DNA from: an uncultured Clostridia bacterium
GTDB taxonomy: Bacteria > Bacillota > Clostridia > Christensenellales > Borkfalkiaceae
Length of the DNA: 64,000 nt
Assembly (NCBI GenBank): GCA_944336975.1
Contig: CALVLH010000001.1
Location: forward strand, 1 to 64,000
Direction: 5' to 3'
Of this stretch, positions 53,109 through 61,970 are shown piece after piece (the stretch's first letter is position 1; each line of letters opens with the position of its first letter). Both the position numbers and the translations under genes were made by a program. The notes beneath the pieces were generated by a model. It did no database searches. It worked only from the letters and a program-made list of their open reading frames with translations, and was not told the DNA's origin.

Positions 53109-54236
53109 ATGAAGAAAATCGGCATTATCGGAGGCGGCGCGGCGGGGCTCGCGTGCGCCGTCTTTCTCGCAAGAAAAAAACAATTTTCCGCGGTCTTATT
53201 CGAGCGTTCACCGCGCGTGGGAAGGAAGCTCTCCGCAACGGGAAACGGACAGGGAAACGTGACCAACACGGACATGGGTGCGTCTCATTTCTTTTCCGAC
53301 GATAACGGGAAGGTGGGGCGCATCCTTGCGCGGTTCGGCGCGGACGATACCGTGCGATTTCTCGAAAGTATGGGCGGGATATTTCTGCCCGATGTGCGCG
53401 GCAGGGTATATCCCGCGAGTCGGCAGGCCTCTGCCGTGACCGACCTGTTCCGCGGCGAAGCGGTACGGGCGGGCGCGGACATCCGCACCGACGTCATGGT
53501 GCGTTCCCTTTTCTTTCGCGGCGGGGCGTTCGAGGTGTGCGGGGAGCGGTTCGATGCCGTAGTGCTCTGCACGGGGGGCATGGCTGCGCCGAACTTCGGT
53601 TCGGACGGTAACGGCTATGCGCTCGCTCGCGCTTTCGGGCATACCGTGACCGAGTGCCGCCCCGCACTCGTGCAGCTCAGGTGCGATCGGGACGGCGTGC
53701 GCGGACTCAAAGGCATCCGCACGGACGCACTCGCGCGCCTTTTGCGCGGCGGGCGGGAAGTGTGCGCGTTCCGCGGCGACGTGCTGTTCACCGATACGGG
53801 CGTGTCGGGGGACGCGGTGTTCCGCCTCTCTTCGTTTGCAGAGACGGGGGACAGGCTCGAGATCGACCTTCTGCCCGACGTGTCGGAAGAGCGTCTGCGC
53901 CTGGCGTTCGGGCGGCGGGAGGAACCCTATCTGTGCGTTTTGCCCAACGGGTTGGGTAGGATGATCGAAAAACGCGCGGGCGGCGACCGTTCGCGCATGG
54001 CGCAACTCGTCAAGCGCTTTCCGCTCCATGTGGAAGGGACGGCGGGGTTTGCCGCCGCGCAGGTCACAAAAGGAGGGATCCCCTTGCGGGAAACGGACGA
54101 ATATCTCATGAGCGACCGCTGCGCGGGGCTGTATTTTGCGGGCGAGATCTTGAACGCGGACGGCGAATGCGGCGGATATAATCTGCAATGGGCGTTTGCG
54201 TCCGCCTATACCGTTTCGGAGGGCTTAAAGCGATGA
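53109..54236 (+). CDS. HI0933/BaiN-like FAD-dependent oxidoreductase
   Basis: 375-aa flavoprotein of the HI0933-like family (aminoacetone oxidase/BaiN relatives). FAD-binding GGGAAGLACA at 9-18, GRKLSATGNGQGNVTN and the C-terminal GLYFAGEILNADGECGGYNLQWAFASG-like block are characteristic. The physiological substrate is unknown; some relatives reduce bile-acid intermediates. It is about 30 residues shorter than most members. Its stop overlaps the start of a second FAD protein (ATGA), so the two flavoproteins are coupled. Confidence 0.87.
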   Translation: MKKIGIIGGGAAGLACAVFLARKKQFSAVLFERSPRVGRKLSATGNGQGNVTNTDMGASHFFSDDNGKVGRILARFGADDTVRFLESMGGIFLPDVRGRVYPASRQASAVTDLFRGEAVRAGADIRTDVMVRSLFFRGGAFEVCGERFDAVVLCTGGMAAPNFGSDGNGYALARAFGHTVTECRPALVQLRCDRDGVRGLKGIRTDALARLLRGGREVCAFRGDVLFTDTGVSGDAVFRLSSFAETGDRLEIDLLPDVSEERLRLAFGRREEPYLCVLPNGLGRMIEKRAGGDRSRMAQLVKRFPLHVEGTAGFAAAQVTKGGIPLRETDEYLMSDRCAGLYFAGEILNADGECGGYNLQWAFASAYTVSEGLKR

Positions 54237-55759
54237 AACTCACGCTCAACAATCTTACGCTGAAAACGTGGGAAAAGGAGAGCCAGCTCGTCAGGCTGTG
54301 CGAAAAGAAACTCCATGCGCCCTGCCGTTATTTTCGTATCCTCAGAAAATCGCTGGACGCGCGCGATAAGTCCGATCTTCGCTGGGTGTATTCGGTGGAA
54401 TGTTCCGATCGGGAAGAAGCGCGTCCTGTGCGCGTATATCCGCGCGTTGCCCGCGAGAAGGCGCCGCGCGTCGTCATCGCGGGGGCGGGGCCCGCAGGAT
54501 TGTTCTGCGCCGTGCGGCTCATTCGTCACGGCGTCGCCCCGCTTTTGATCGAGCGCGGCAAACCTGTCGAGGAGCGCGTGAAAGACGTGGAGACCTTCTT
54601 CCGCACGGGCGTGCTCGATCCCGACAGCAACGTGCAGTTCGGTGAAGGCGGCGCGGGTACGTTTTCGGACGGGAAGCTCAACACGCAGACCAATCACCCG
54701 CTCAACCGCGAGGTGTTGGAGACGTTCGTCGAGTTCGGCGCTCCGCCCGAAACGGAATATCTCAACAAGCCGCACATCGGCAGCGACAATCTGCGCCGCG
54801 TGGTCGCCGAATTGCGCGCCTATCTCCTCAACAACGGCGGGCAGATCCGCTACGGTTGCGCGCTCACGGGCGTCCGCACCGAGGAGGGCAGGCTGAAAGC
54901 GGTGATCGTGAACGGCGGGGAGGAGATCGCCGCCGACGAACTCGTCCTTGCGATCGGACACAGCGCGAGGGATACCTTCGAAACGCTCTGCGGGCTGGGC
55001 GTTCCCATGGAGCAGAAAGAGTTTGCGGTGGGCGTGCGCGTCGAGCATCTGCAATCGGCGATCGGGCGGGCACAGTACGGCTCGGGCTATGCCGCGCTCC
55101 CGCCTGCCGATTATAAGCTGGTCTCCCATGCGAGCGAACGCGCGGCGTTCACCTTCTGTATGTGCCCCGGCGGCGTGGTCATCCCCGCCGCGTCCGAAGC
55201 GGGCGGGGTAGTCACCAACGGCATGAGCGATTACGCGCGGGACAAGCGCAACGCCAATTCCGCGCTCGTCGTGCAGGTGAAAAAAGAGGACTTCGGGAAC
55301 GAGCATCCGCTGGCGGGCATCGCGTTTCAGCGGAAGCTCGAGCGCGCGGCGTTTACAGCCGCGGGCGGGGAGTACAAAGCGCCCGTACAGCTCGTCGGGG
55401 ATTTTCTTTCCGACAAGGAGAGTTATTATTTCGGCGAGGTACAGCCCTCGTATGCGCGCGGCTCGGCATTCGTGCCCATGAAGGCGATCTTTCCGAAGGC
55501 GATCTCCGACGCGCTCGCCGCGGCGATCCCCGATATGGACCGCCGCCTTGCGGGGTTTGCCTCCTACGACGCCGTGCTGACGGGCGTGGAATCGCGGACG
55601 AGCTCGCCGTTGCGCATTTTGCGCGGAGAAGACCTGCAATCCCCGTTCGCGGAGGGGATCTATCCCTGCGGGGAGGGTTGCGGATACGCGGGCGGCATCA
55701 CGTCGGCGGCGGCGGACGGACTGCGCGTGGCGCAGGCGATCGCGGAGAAATATCTCTGA
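54233..55759 (+). CDS. Uncharacterised FAD-dependent dehydrogenase (COG2509 type)
   Basis: 508-aa flavoprotein. A ferredoxin-like small N-terminal domain (about 1-80) precedes the dinucleotide fold GAGPAGLFCAVRL (about 84-96), FGEGGAGTFSDGKLNT and the closing PCGEGCGYAGGITSAAADG. This matches the family of large FAD-dependent dehydrogenases common in anaerobes, whose role is unknown. The start ATG 54233 overlaps the previous stop; no separate promoter. Confidence 0.88.
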   Translation: MKLTLNNLTLKTWEKESQLVRLCEKKLHAPCRYFRILRKSLDARDKSDLRWVYSVECSDREEARPVRVYPRVAREKAPRVVIAGAGPAGLFCAVRLIRHGVAPLLIERGKPVEERVKDVETFFRTGVLDPDSNVQFGEGGAGTFSDGKLNTQTNHPLNREVLETFVEFGAPPETEYLNKPHIGSDNLRRVVAELRAYLLNNGGQIRYGCALTGVRTEEGRLKAVIVNGGEEIAADELVLAIGHSARDTFETLCGLGVPMEQKEFAVGVRVEHLQSAIGRAQYGSGYAALPPADYKLVSHASERAAFTFCMCPGGVVIPAASEAGGVVTNGMSDYARDKRNANSALVVQVKKEDFGNEHPLAGIAFQRKLERAAFTAAGGEYKAPVQLVGDFLSDKESYYFGEVQPSYARGSAFVPMKAIFPKAISDALAAAIPDMDRRLAGFASYDAVLTGVESRTSSPLRILRGEDLQSPFAEGIYPCGEGCGYAGGITSAAADGLRVAQAIAEKYL

Positions 55760-55975
55760 CCGCTCCTCTGTCGCCGAAAATTCTTTCATCTTCCACGGTG
55801 TTTTCATCAAACCAACACTTTGAGGGATTATGATAAAGGCACAAAAGGACGAGGGAGACCTCATCCCGCAAGCGCGGAACGCGCAGGCGACGGCATTCGA
55901 CCACACTCAAAACTTTTTTCATATTCTCTCACTAAGCGAGGTCCCTTCCGTATTCGGGAGGGGCTTTGCTTTTGC
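55760..55975 (+). ncRNA. Candidate structured RNA of unknown class
   Basis: Gap between genes. GAGGGATTATGA (55822-55833) pairs with TCATATTCTCTC (55919-55930) in 11 of 12 positions, enclosing about 85 nt that contain smaller stems (GAGG/CCTC near 55850 and GCGC/GCGC near 55872). A 10-bp hairpin GTCCCTTCCG/CGGGAGGGGC (55941-55964) followed by a T-rich tract resembles an intrinsic terminator on the plus strand. No clear promoter lies upstream, so it might be a 3' UTR, an independent RNA, or the reverse-strand counterpart. I cannot match it to a known family. Confidence 0.35.
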
Positions 55976-56022
55976 CGAAAAAACGCATTGCCGCTTTTTG
56001 CGGAAAAATTTTCCCGTAACTG

Positions 56023-56051
56023 TTGCAAAGTAAACTGCTTTATGTTAAAAT
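56023..56051 (+). promoter_or_regulatory. Promoter of the GH43 lipoprotein gene
   Basis: TTGCAA at 56023-56028, 17-bp spacer, TAAAAT at 56046-56051; AAGGAG precedes the ATG at 56095. Confidence 0.8.
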
Positions 56052-56094
56052 AAAAGAAAGGATCGCAGATCAGATCCGAACAAGGAGTGGAAAA

Positions 56095-58212
56095 ATGAGA
56101 AAAACGCAAAAGATCATTGCGCTTGCGCTCGGTTCCGTGATGTCTCTCGCCATGTTCGCGGGTTGCCGCGGCGATGAGGGGGATCCCTATGTCGCGAGCG
56201 CGCTTTCGGCGCGTATCTGTTACGATAACCTCAACGCGGGTTATGTGGAAGAAGAGGATACGCAGTATACCCTCGAACTGAAAAAAGAGGTAAGCGACAT
56301 CGTCGTCACCGCGAAAGACGCGGACGGCAAAGACGTGAGCGATCCCTCTTCCGTCGCGGTATTCGACGAAGCGACAGGCGTTCTCACCGCAAAGGGGACG
56401 GGTACGGTCACGCTGTCTTTGCAGGACGACAGCGGCAAGGAGCTTTCTTCCGTCAAGGTGGAAGTGGCGCCCGCTTACACGGTCGATCCCGAAAATCAGT
56501 ATAACCTCTCGTCGAGCGAAGACTACGGCACGCAGTCGAGCAACTATGCGGGCTGGTGTCACGATCCTTCGCTTATCGAAGTGGAAGAGGACGGGCAGTC
56601 GGTCTATTACATCTTCTCTACGGGCTGGGATCAGGGCAACGAGATCCGTCGCTCCACGGACATGATCCATTGGGAATATGTCGGAAAGACCTTTTCCGCG
56701 GAGACGGAAAAATACATGCTTCTCAACGAGGGCGTGGGAGATTGGCTGAGCAACTACGGCGCGATCAATTACTCGTACCTCGGACAGACGGCGCAGCCCG
56801 GCGCGATCACCGTTACGACGCGTCCCTCGTGGTGGGCACCCGACATCGTCCCCGCGGCGGACGGCGGCTATTGGCTTTACACCTGCGTGGTGGACGGCGG
56901 CGCGGACGCGGCGAGCGGCGGTTCCGGCGTTCCCGTCGAATCGGACGCGGGCTATTCGGGCAAGTTCACCCGCGCGTGTACCCTTCTGTGCCATTCGGAT
57001 ACGCTGGAAGCGGAATCGTTCGAATATGTGGGCGTGCTCATGCAGTCTAGCATCCCGTTCAGCGGCGCGGCGGAAGACGTCAACGCGATCGATCCGCAGA
57101 TCATCTACACCGAAGACGGAAAGATGTACATGGCATACGGTTCTTTCGGCACGGGCGATTATATGCTCGAACTCGATCCCAAGACGGGGCTGAGAAAGGA
57201 CGGCAAGAACAAATGGTACTCGCACGACGAGATCCGCAAGTGGGTATCCGAAGTCACGCACCTGTACAGTTCTTATCAGGACGAGGACGGATTGCAGGTG
57301 GGTTGGACGCACGAGTATTACGGCAAAAACATCTCGTATAACGACATGGAAGCGCCCGTCATCGCGCGCCACGACAACGTCACGGTCTCCGATGAAAACG
57401 GCATCCGCAAGGACGCGAACGGGAAGGAGATGACGGGACTCACCTATTATTATTCCATGCACTCTTATGACGCGCTCGCGGCGACCTATTCCATGTGGGG
57501 CGGCAGGAGCACGTCGGTCACGGGGGCGTATCTTTCCACGAACGGCAGCAGAGTCGCGAACAACGGCATCGGAAAGAATACCACCACGGGCAACAAATAT
57601 ATGGGCGCGTTCGCCTGGGCAGATAAGGTGAGCACCTGCATCGACATCATCGCGCCGGGGCACAACGACCTGTTCACGATGTCCAACGGCACCAACATCG
57701 CCGCGTATATCGTGCGCACGAGCTCGTTTGCGGGCGGCAACGTCGTGTTCCTCACGCAGACGCATCAGTATTATCTCAACAGCGTGGGCGATCTGGTCAT
57801 CAACCCCAACCGTTACGGCGGCGAAGTAGACCGCTCCGTTTCCAAAGAGGAACTGCTCCATTTCACGCAGGACAATACCTTCAAAATGGTGATCATGTAT
57901 AACGGCGCTTCGGCGACCGCGACCAACAATACGTCCATGTACGTCAAACTCATGGAAGACGGGACGATCAAGGACGAGAACGGCATACAGCTCGGGACTT
58001 GGTTGATGTACGGAGACGGATATGTCAAATTCCAGTTCACGAATACGTCCGCGCACGTCGAGATCTCCCGCAGCAAAGAGACGGTATTCTACGGCGTCGT
58101 CCGCCCCGCATGGCTGGACGATCAGAACAAGTCCGGATTTACCATCACCTGCATGGGACAGACGAACGGCATGGCGATGTTCATGAACAACGTTTCCACC
58201 ATCGAAACATAA
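56095..58212 (+). CDS. GH43 glycoside hydrolase lipoprotein (arabinanase/xylosidase-like)
   Basis: 705-aa surface lipoprotein; signal peptide with lipobox FAGC (Cys near residue 23). A Big_2-like Ig domain (about 55-125) precedes a five-bladed propeller with the three GH43 acidic residues: D157 in WCHDPSL, D333 in AIDPQII and E419 in MEAPVIARH. A C-terminal beta domain follows. Likely acts on arabinan- or xylan-type polysaccharides outside the cell. The start at ATG 56095 is set by the signal peptide and SD; the reading from 56023 begins inside the promoter. Confidence 0.88.
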   Translation: MRKTQKIIALALGSVMSLAMFAGCRGDEGDPYVASALSARICYDNLNAGYVEEEDTQYTLELKKEVSDIVVTAKDADGKDVSDPSSVAVFDEATGVLTAKGTGTVTLSLQDDSGKELSSVKVEVAPAYTVDPENQYNLSSSEDYGTQSSNYAGWCHDPSLIEVEEDGQSVYYIFSTGWDQGNEIRRSTDMIHWEYVGKTFSAETEKYMLLNEGVGDWLSNYGAINYSYLGQTAQPGAITVTTRPSWWAPDIVPAADGGYWLYTCVVDGGADAASGGSGVPVESDAGYSGKFTRACTLLCHSDTLEAESFEYVGVLMQSSIPFSGAAEDVNAIDPQIIYTEDGKMYMAYGSFGTGDYMLELDPKTGLRKDGKNKWYSHDEIRKWVSEVTHLYSSYQDEDGLQVGWTHEYYGKNISYNDMEAPVIARHDNVTVSDENGIRKDANGKEMTGLTYYYSMHSYDALAATYSMWGGRSTSVTGAYLSTNGSRVANNGIGKNTTTGNKYMGAFAWADKVSTCIDIIAPGHNDLFTMSNGTNIAAYIVRTSSFAGGNVVFLTQTHQYYLNSVGDLVINPNRYGGEVDRSVSKEELLHFTQDNTFKMVIMYNGASATATNNTSMYVKLMEDGTIKDENGIQLGTWLMYGDGYVKFQFTNTSAHVEISRSKETVFYGVVRPAWLDDQNKSGFTITCMGQTNGMAMFMNNVSTIET

Positions 58213-58219
58213 GGCATTC

Positions 58220-58254
58220 CCGCCCCGCGCGATCCGCACGGGGCGGATTTTTTT
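58220..58254 (+). terminator. Terminator after the GH43 gene
   Basis: CCGCCCCG/CGGGGCGG stem followed by seven T residues. Confidence 0.88.
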
Positions 58255-58297
58255 GCCGTTTTTGCCCGTCGTGCGCGATAAAATTTTGAGCGGCGTC

Positions 58298-58326
58298 TTG
58301 CAATCGTCGCCGTTATCGGTTATAAT
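58298..58326 (+). promoter_or_regulatory. Promoter of fbp
   Basis: TTGCAA at 58298-58303, 17-bp spacer, TATAAT at 58321-58326. Confidence 0.83.
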
Positions 58327-58369
58327 AGAGGAGCGGCGGGCGCAGGAGCGCCGCGACAGGGGGGATCAC

Positions 58370-60322
58370 ATGAACGAAAAAAAATATCTGGAACGGCTTT
58401 CCGTGCAGTTCCCGACGGCGGCGGACGCGGCGACGGAGATCATCAATCTGTCATCCATTCTCAATCTTCCCAAGGGGACGGAGCACTTCATCACCGACAT
58501 CCACGGGGAATACGAGCCGTTCCTCCACATCCTGAAAAACGGTTCGGGTTCTATCCGCAAGAAGATCGAAGAGGAATTCGGTAACTCGCTCTCCATGCGC
58601 GAAAAGAAGGCGCTCGCCACGCTCATCTATTATCCCGAGCAGAAGCTGGCGCAGGTGGAAGCGACGGAGGAAGAGCTGGACGATTGGTATAAGATCACCA
58701 TCTATCGCCTGGTGCGGGTAAATCGCCGCATCGCCTCCAAATACACCCGCTCCAAGGTGCGCAAATCGCTGCCCCGCGATTACGCTTACGTCATCGAAGA
58801 ACTGCTCAACGAAAAGGAGGAGGTGCACGACAAGGAAGCGTATTACAACGGCATCATCTCCGCGATCATCAGCACCAAGCGCGCCAAGCATTTCGTCGTC
58901 GCCTTCTGCAATCTCATCCAGCGGCTTGCCGTGGACAAGATCCACGTCATCGGCGATATTTTTGACCGCGGGCCGGGCGCACACATCATCCTCGACACGT
59001 TGCTCACGTTCGACAACGTCGATTTCCAGTGGGGCAATCACGATATGTGCTGGATGGGCGCGGCGAGCGGCAGTCTCGCCTGCATCGCTTCCGTCGTGCG
59101 CATCAGCGCAAAATACGGCAATTTCAACACGCTGGAAAACGGGTACGGTATCAATCTCCTGCCCCTTGCGAAATTTGCGCTGGATACCTATAAGGGGGAT
59201 CCGTGCGATTGCTTCGTCATCAACGGCTCTCAGAGCTATGAGGCATACGATCCCGACATGGACCGCAAAATCCACAAGGCGATCTCCATCATCCTCTTCA
59301 AGCTGGAAGGACAGCTCATCGCGCGGCATCCCGAATATCAGATGGACGGAAGGCGGCTGCTCGATAAGATCAATCCCGAGCGCAAGACGGTGGAGATCGA
59401 CGGGAAGGAGTATCCGCTCGAAGACTGCAATTTCCCCACGATCGATCCCGCCGATCCCTATGCGCTCAGCCGCGGCGAAGAACTCGTCATGCAGAAACTG
59501 CGTTACGCTTTCGTCAACAGCGAGAAATTGCAACGCCATATCCGCTACCTGCTTTCGCAGGGCAGCATGTATCTCGTGTGCAACGGAAATCTGCTCTACC
59601 ACGGATGCGTTCCGCTCAACGAGGACGGCTCCTTCAAGGAAGTGCGGGTGGGAGACGGCTGTTATTGCGGCAAGGCGCTCTTCGACCGCCTGGAAGAATG
59701 GGTGCGGAAGGGGTATTACCTGCCCGACGGCGCGGAGCGGGAATTCGGACAGGATACCATGTGGTTTTTGTGGGCGAACGAGAATTCTCCGCTGTACGGC
59801 AAAGAGCGCATGACCACGTTCGAACGCTATTTCGTCAGGGATCCCGCCGCGCACAAGGAGGCGAAAAACGCCTATTACAGTCATCTCAACGACAATAAGG
59901 TGATTGCCGCCATCCTCGACGATTTCGGTCTGGACGGCAGATCGTCCACGGCGCACATCATCAACGGGCACATGCCCGTCCACCTCAAAAACGGGGAAAC
60001 GCCCATCAAATGCGGCGGCAGGCTTCTCATGATCGACGGCGGGATGTCCCGTCCGTATCAGAGCGAAACGGGCATCGCGGGATATACGCTCATCAGCAAT
60101 TCTTACGGGATGCGGCTTGTCGCTTATGAACCCTTCCGCTCCACGGAGGAGGCGATCCGCAACGAGAGCGACATCCATTCCATCACGGAAGTGGTGCAGA
60201 ACCTCTCCAACCGTCTCTCCATCCGCGATACGGACGAGGGCAGAAAGATGCAGGAGAGCATCGACGAGCTAAATGCGCTTTTGGAGGCGTACCGGCTCGG
60301 CGACATCCGCGAACGGCGGTAA
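58370..60322 (+). CDS. fbp: Fructose-1,6-bisphosphatase, class III
   Basis: Gluconeogenic phosphatase of the Firmicutes-specific class III (metallophosphoesterase fold), 650 aa, normal length. Metal-binding motifs FITDIHGEYE, GDIFDRGPG and WGNHDMCWMG are intact, with INGHMPV and LMIDGGMSRPYQ downstream. The start at ATG 58370 follows a GGGGGG-rich SD; an upstream in-frame ATG at 58253 lies before the promoter and is rejected. Monocistronic. Confidence 0.96.
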   Translation: MNEKKYLERLSVQFPTAADAATEIINLSSILNLPKGTEHFITDIHGEYEPFLHILKNGSGSIRKKIEEEFGNSLSMREKKALATLIYYPEQKLAQVEATEEELDDWYKITIYRLVRVNRRIASKYTRSKVRKSLPRDYAYVIEELLNEKEEVHDKEAYYNGIISAIISTKRAKHFVVAFCNLIQRLAVDKIHVIGDIFDRGPGAHIILDTLLTFDNVDFQWGNHDMCWMGAASGSLACIASVVRISAKYGNFNTLENGYGINLLPLAKFALDTYKGDPCDCFVINGSQSYEAYDPDMDRKIHKAISIILFKLEGQLIARHPEYQMDGRRLLDKINPERKTVEIDGKEYPLEDCNFPTIDPADPYALSRGEELVMQKLRYAFVNSEKLQRHIRYLLSQGSMYLVCNGNLLYHGCVPLNEDGSFKEVRVGDGCYCGKALFDRLEEWVRKGYYLPDGAEREFGQDTMWFLWANENSPLYGKERMTTFERYFVRDPAAHKEAKNAYYSHLNDNKVIAAILDDFGLDGRSSTAHIINGHMPVHLKNGETPIKCGGRLLMIDGGMSRPYQSETGIAGYTLISNSYGMRLVAYEPFRSTEEAIRNESDIHSITEVVQNLSNRLSIRDTDEGRKMQESIDELNALLEAYRLGDIRERR

Positions 60323-60339
60323 AATAAAAAAGAAAAGCG

Positions 60340-60377
60340 GCGCCCGCACGGTGAGTGCGGGCGTCGATAATTTTTTT
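60340..60377 (+). terminator. Terminator of fbp
   Basis: GCGCCCGCAC/GTGCGGGCGT stem on a GGTGA loop with a seven-T run shortly after. Confidence 0.88.
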
Positions 60378-60463
60378 GTTTGAGTTCAGAATTGTCATCA
60401 AAGCTATCGGTTATCGTCGATGTTCTCAATGTATCGGCAAAGCCGATGATGATAACGGAAGAT

Positions 60464-60492
60464 AAGGCGCGGGACACGATGTCCCGCGCCTT
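60464..60492 (-). terminator. Hairpin at the 3' end of tmcAL (minus strand)
   Basis: 13-bp perfect stem AAGGCGCGGGACA/TGTCCCGCGCCTT on a three-base loop, 19 nt past the tmcAL stop; only a modest T tract follows on the minus strand. Confidence 0.7.
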
Positions 60493-60511
60493 AGGTTCTG
60501 AAAGACGGCTT

Positions 60512-61699
60512 TCATTCGACGAATACCGTCTGATATTCGTTGACGTGTTCCCCCGTGAGGGCGTTGTACAGATCGTTCGCGAGGATGTCCCGTTCAAAAC
60601 AGGCGAGCGTATCTTTGCGCAGCGCCGCGGCGTCGCTTTTGCGCACGAGCAGGGGGAAGGCGCCCTCTTTCAGCGCGGCGAAGATCTCTTCCGAGCGCGA
60701 TTTTCTGACGGCGAGCACCTTGTAGTAGAGGGGGGCTTCCATCGAATCGCGCACTTCTTTTTCGCGGATGCCGAGGAAATTTGCCGCGACGATGCGTTTG
60801 AGGCGGGACAGGGTATATCGTTTGGAGACGATCTTGGCGAGCATCGTTTCATATTCGGGATTGCTTTTCGCCATCGCCTTGAAACGGTTTTCCAATCCCT
60901 CCGTGCAGTCGGTGGTGCGGGCAAGCGTGTCCGCGGAGACGGACGCGAGGGCGCACATCGCCGCCTGTTCATAGGGAAAGGGGCGCCATGCGAGCGCGTC
61001 GCGGGAAACGTCTTTGGGCAGATTGTTTTTGAGCGCCTTTTTGGACTTTCTCGTCTTTTCCTTCATGCAAGCGCGGAGCGCGGTTGCCGAGGAAAAGTTG
61101 TTGAGCACGGAGGAGTCCGCATATCCCCCGCCTTTGCGCGGAAAGGGGAGGGGAAGGATGTCGCTTTTGAGCGAGAGCAGGGCGCGGCAGTATTCCACGC
61201 CGAGGATGTTGTTGGGCGACGTGAGGAGCGCCTCGTCGATCTCCTGATTGAATTGGAGCGCCGTCTGCGTGCGGGCGCGGGCGAAGGATACCCCCCCTTT
61301 GAGGTTTTCTTTGAGCGCGGCTTTGAACTGCTTGTCCTCGGAAAGCGTCGCCTGCGCGGCGGCGAGGAAATCCTCCCTCGTGCCGCTCTCGCAGCCGAAA
61401 GCGAGCGCTTTTACGGACGGCAGGGAAGCGACGATACGGACGGCTCCCTGTGCGAAGATCTCCGCGGGTGCGACGGCGAAGTCGGCGGGCAGTTCGACGA
61501 CGACGTCCGCCCCTCCCGCGATCGCGTGCGCCGCGCGGCGGAATTTGCCGAATACCGCGGCGTCTCCCCGCTGAGTGAAGTTCCCGCTCATCAGGCACAG
61601 GACGGCGTCGCAGCCGCTTTCTTCGCGGATGCGGTCGAGCTGATATTTGTGCCCGTTGTGAAAGGGGTTGTATTCGCAAATCACCGCACAAAATTTCAT
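60512..61699 (-). CDS. tmcAL: TmcAL, tRNA-Met cytidine acetate ligase
   Basis: Makes N4-acetylcytidine at the wobble base of elongator tRNA-Met from acetate and ATP via acetyl-adenylate. The 395-aa protein opens with the nucleotidyltransferase motif EYNPFHNGHKYQL (HxGH) and continues with MSGNFTQRGD, SPNNILGVEY and the family C-terminus. SD TAGGAG precedes the ATG. It is divergent from pta-ackA, which set the cell's acetate and acetyl-phosphate levels. Confidence 0.94.
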   Translation of the reverse strand: MKFCAVICEYNPFHNGHKYQLDRIREESGCDAVLCLMSGNFTQRGDAAVFGKFRRAAHAIAGGADVVVELPADFAVAPAEIFAQGAVRIVASLPSVKALAFGCESGTREDFLAAAQATLSEDKQFKAALKENLKGGVSFARARTQTALQFNQEIDEALLTSPNNILGVEYCRALLSLKSDILPLPFPRKGGGYADSSVLNNFSSATALRACMKEKTRKSKKALKNNLPKDVSRDALAWRPFPYEQAAMCALASVSADTLARTTDCTEGLENRFKAMAKSNPEYETMLAKIVSKRYTLSRLKRIVAANFLGIREKEVRDSMEAPLYYKVLAVRKSRSEEIFAALKEGAFPLLVRKSDAAALRKDTLACFERDILANDLYNALTGEHVNEYQTVFVE

Positions 61700-61716
61700 T
61701 TTTTTCTCCTAATAAC

Positions 61717-61746
61717 TTTACTTTTCGCGGCGGGTATTATATAATA
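61717..61746. promoter_or_regulatory. Symmetric divergent promoter of tmcAL and pta
   Basis: TATTATATAATA (61735-61746) is a perfect 12-bp palindrome containing a TATAAT -10 on both strands. On the plus strand a 4/6 -35 (TTTACT, 61717-61722) lies 17 bp upstream of TATAAT 61740-61745; the minus-strand -35 is poor. The pta leader would be about 220 nt. Confidence 0.5.
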
Positions 61747-61922
61747 GATAAGAGCGCCGCCGAGGGAATTTTTTTCCTTACGGCACTATTATACATCTTT
61801 TTCGGAAAAATGGAAGGGGAAGAGCGAAAATTTCCGCCGCACGGCGCAAAACGGCTCTTTTCGCGCCCATATTTTTACAAAAACGGGAACAACCGGGAGA
61901 AATCCGGCTCTGATATTTCAAA

Positions 61923-61970
61923 AAAGGAGGATTCGGATCGACCGAAGGGGGGAGATCCGAGCAATCGGTC
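61923..61970 (+). promoter_or_regulatory. Structured ribosome-binding region of pta
   Basis: A perfect AAAGGAGG (61923-61930) lies 40 nt from the ATG, too far for direct use. Between them TCGGATC (61933-61939) pairs with GATCCGA (61954-61960), and GACCGA (61940-61945) pairs with TCGGTC (61965-61970). These pairings interleave, so the RNA is either a pseudoknot or two alternative hairpins. Folding would shorten the distance between the SD and the start codon. A weaker GGGGGGAG at 61947-61954 sits in the loop. Confidence 0.45.

Noticed and set aside
55820-56053. Small ORFs of 67-77 codons between the FAD protein and the GH43 gene
   Set aside because: No SD, low complexity and overlapping frames; better explained by the structured non-coding segment.
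55760-56094. T-box or known metabolite riboswitch before the GH43 gene
   Set aside because: No T-box sequence, specifier or aptamer consensus is recognisable, and the GH43 promoter lies downstream of the structure.
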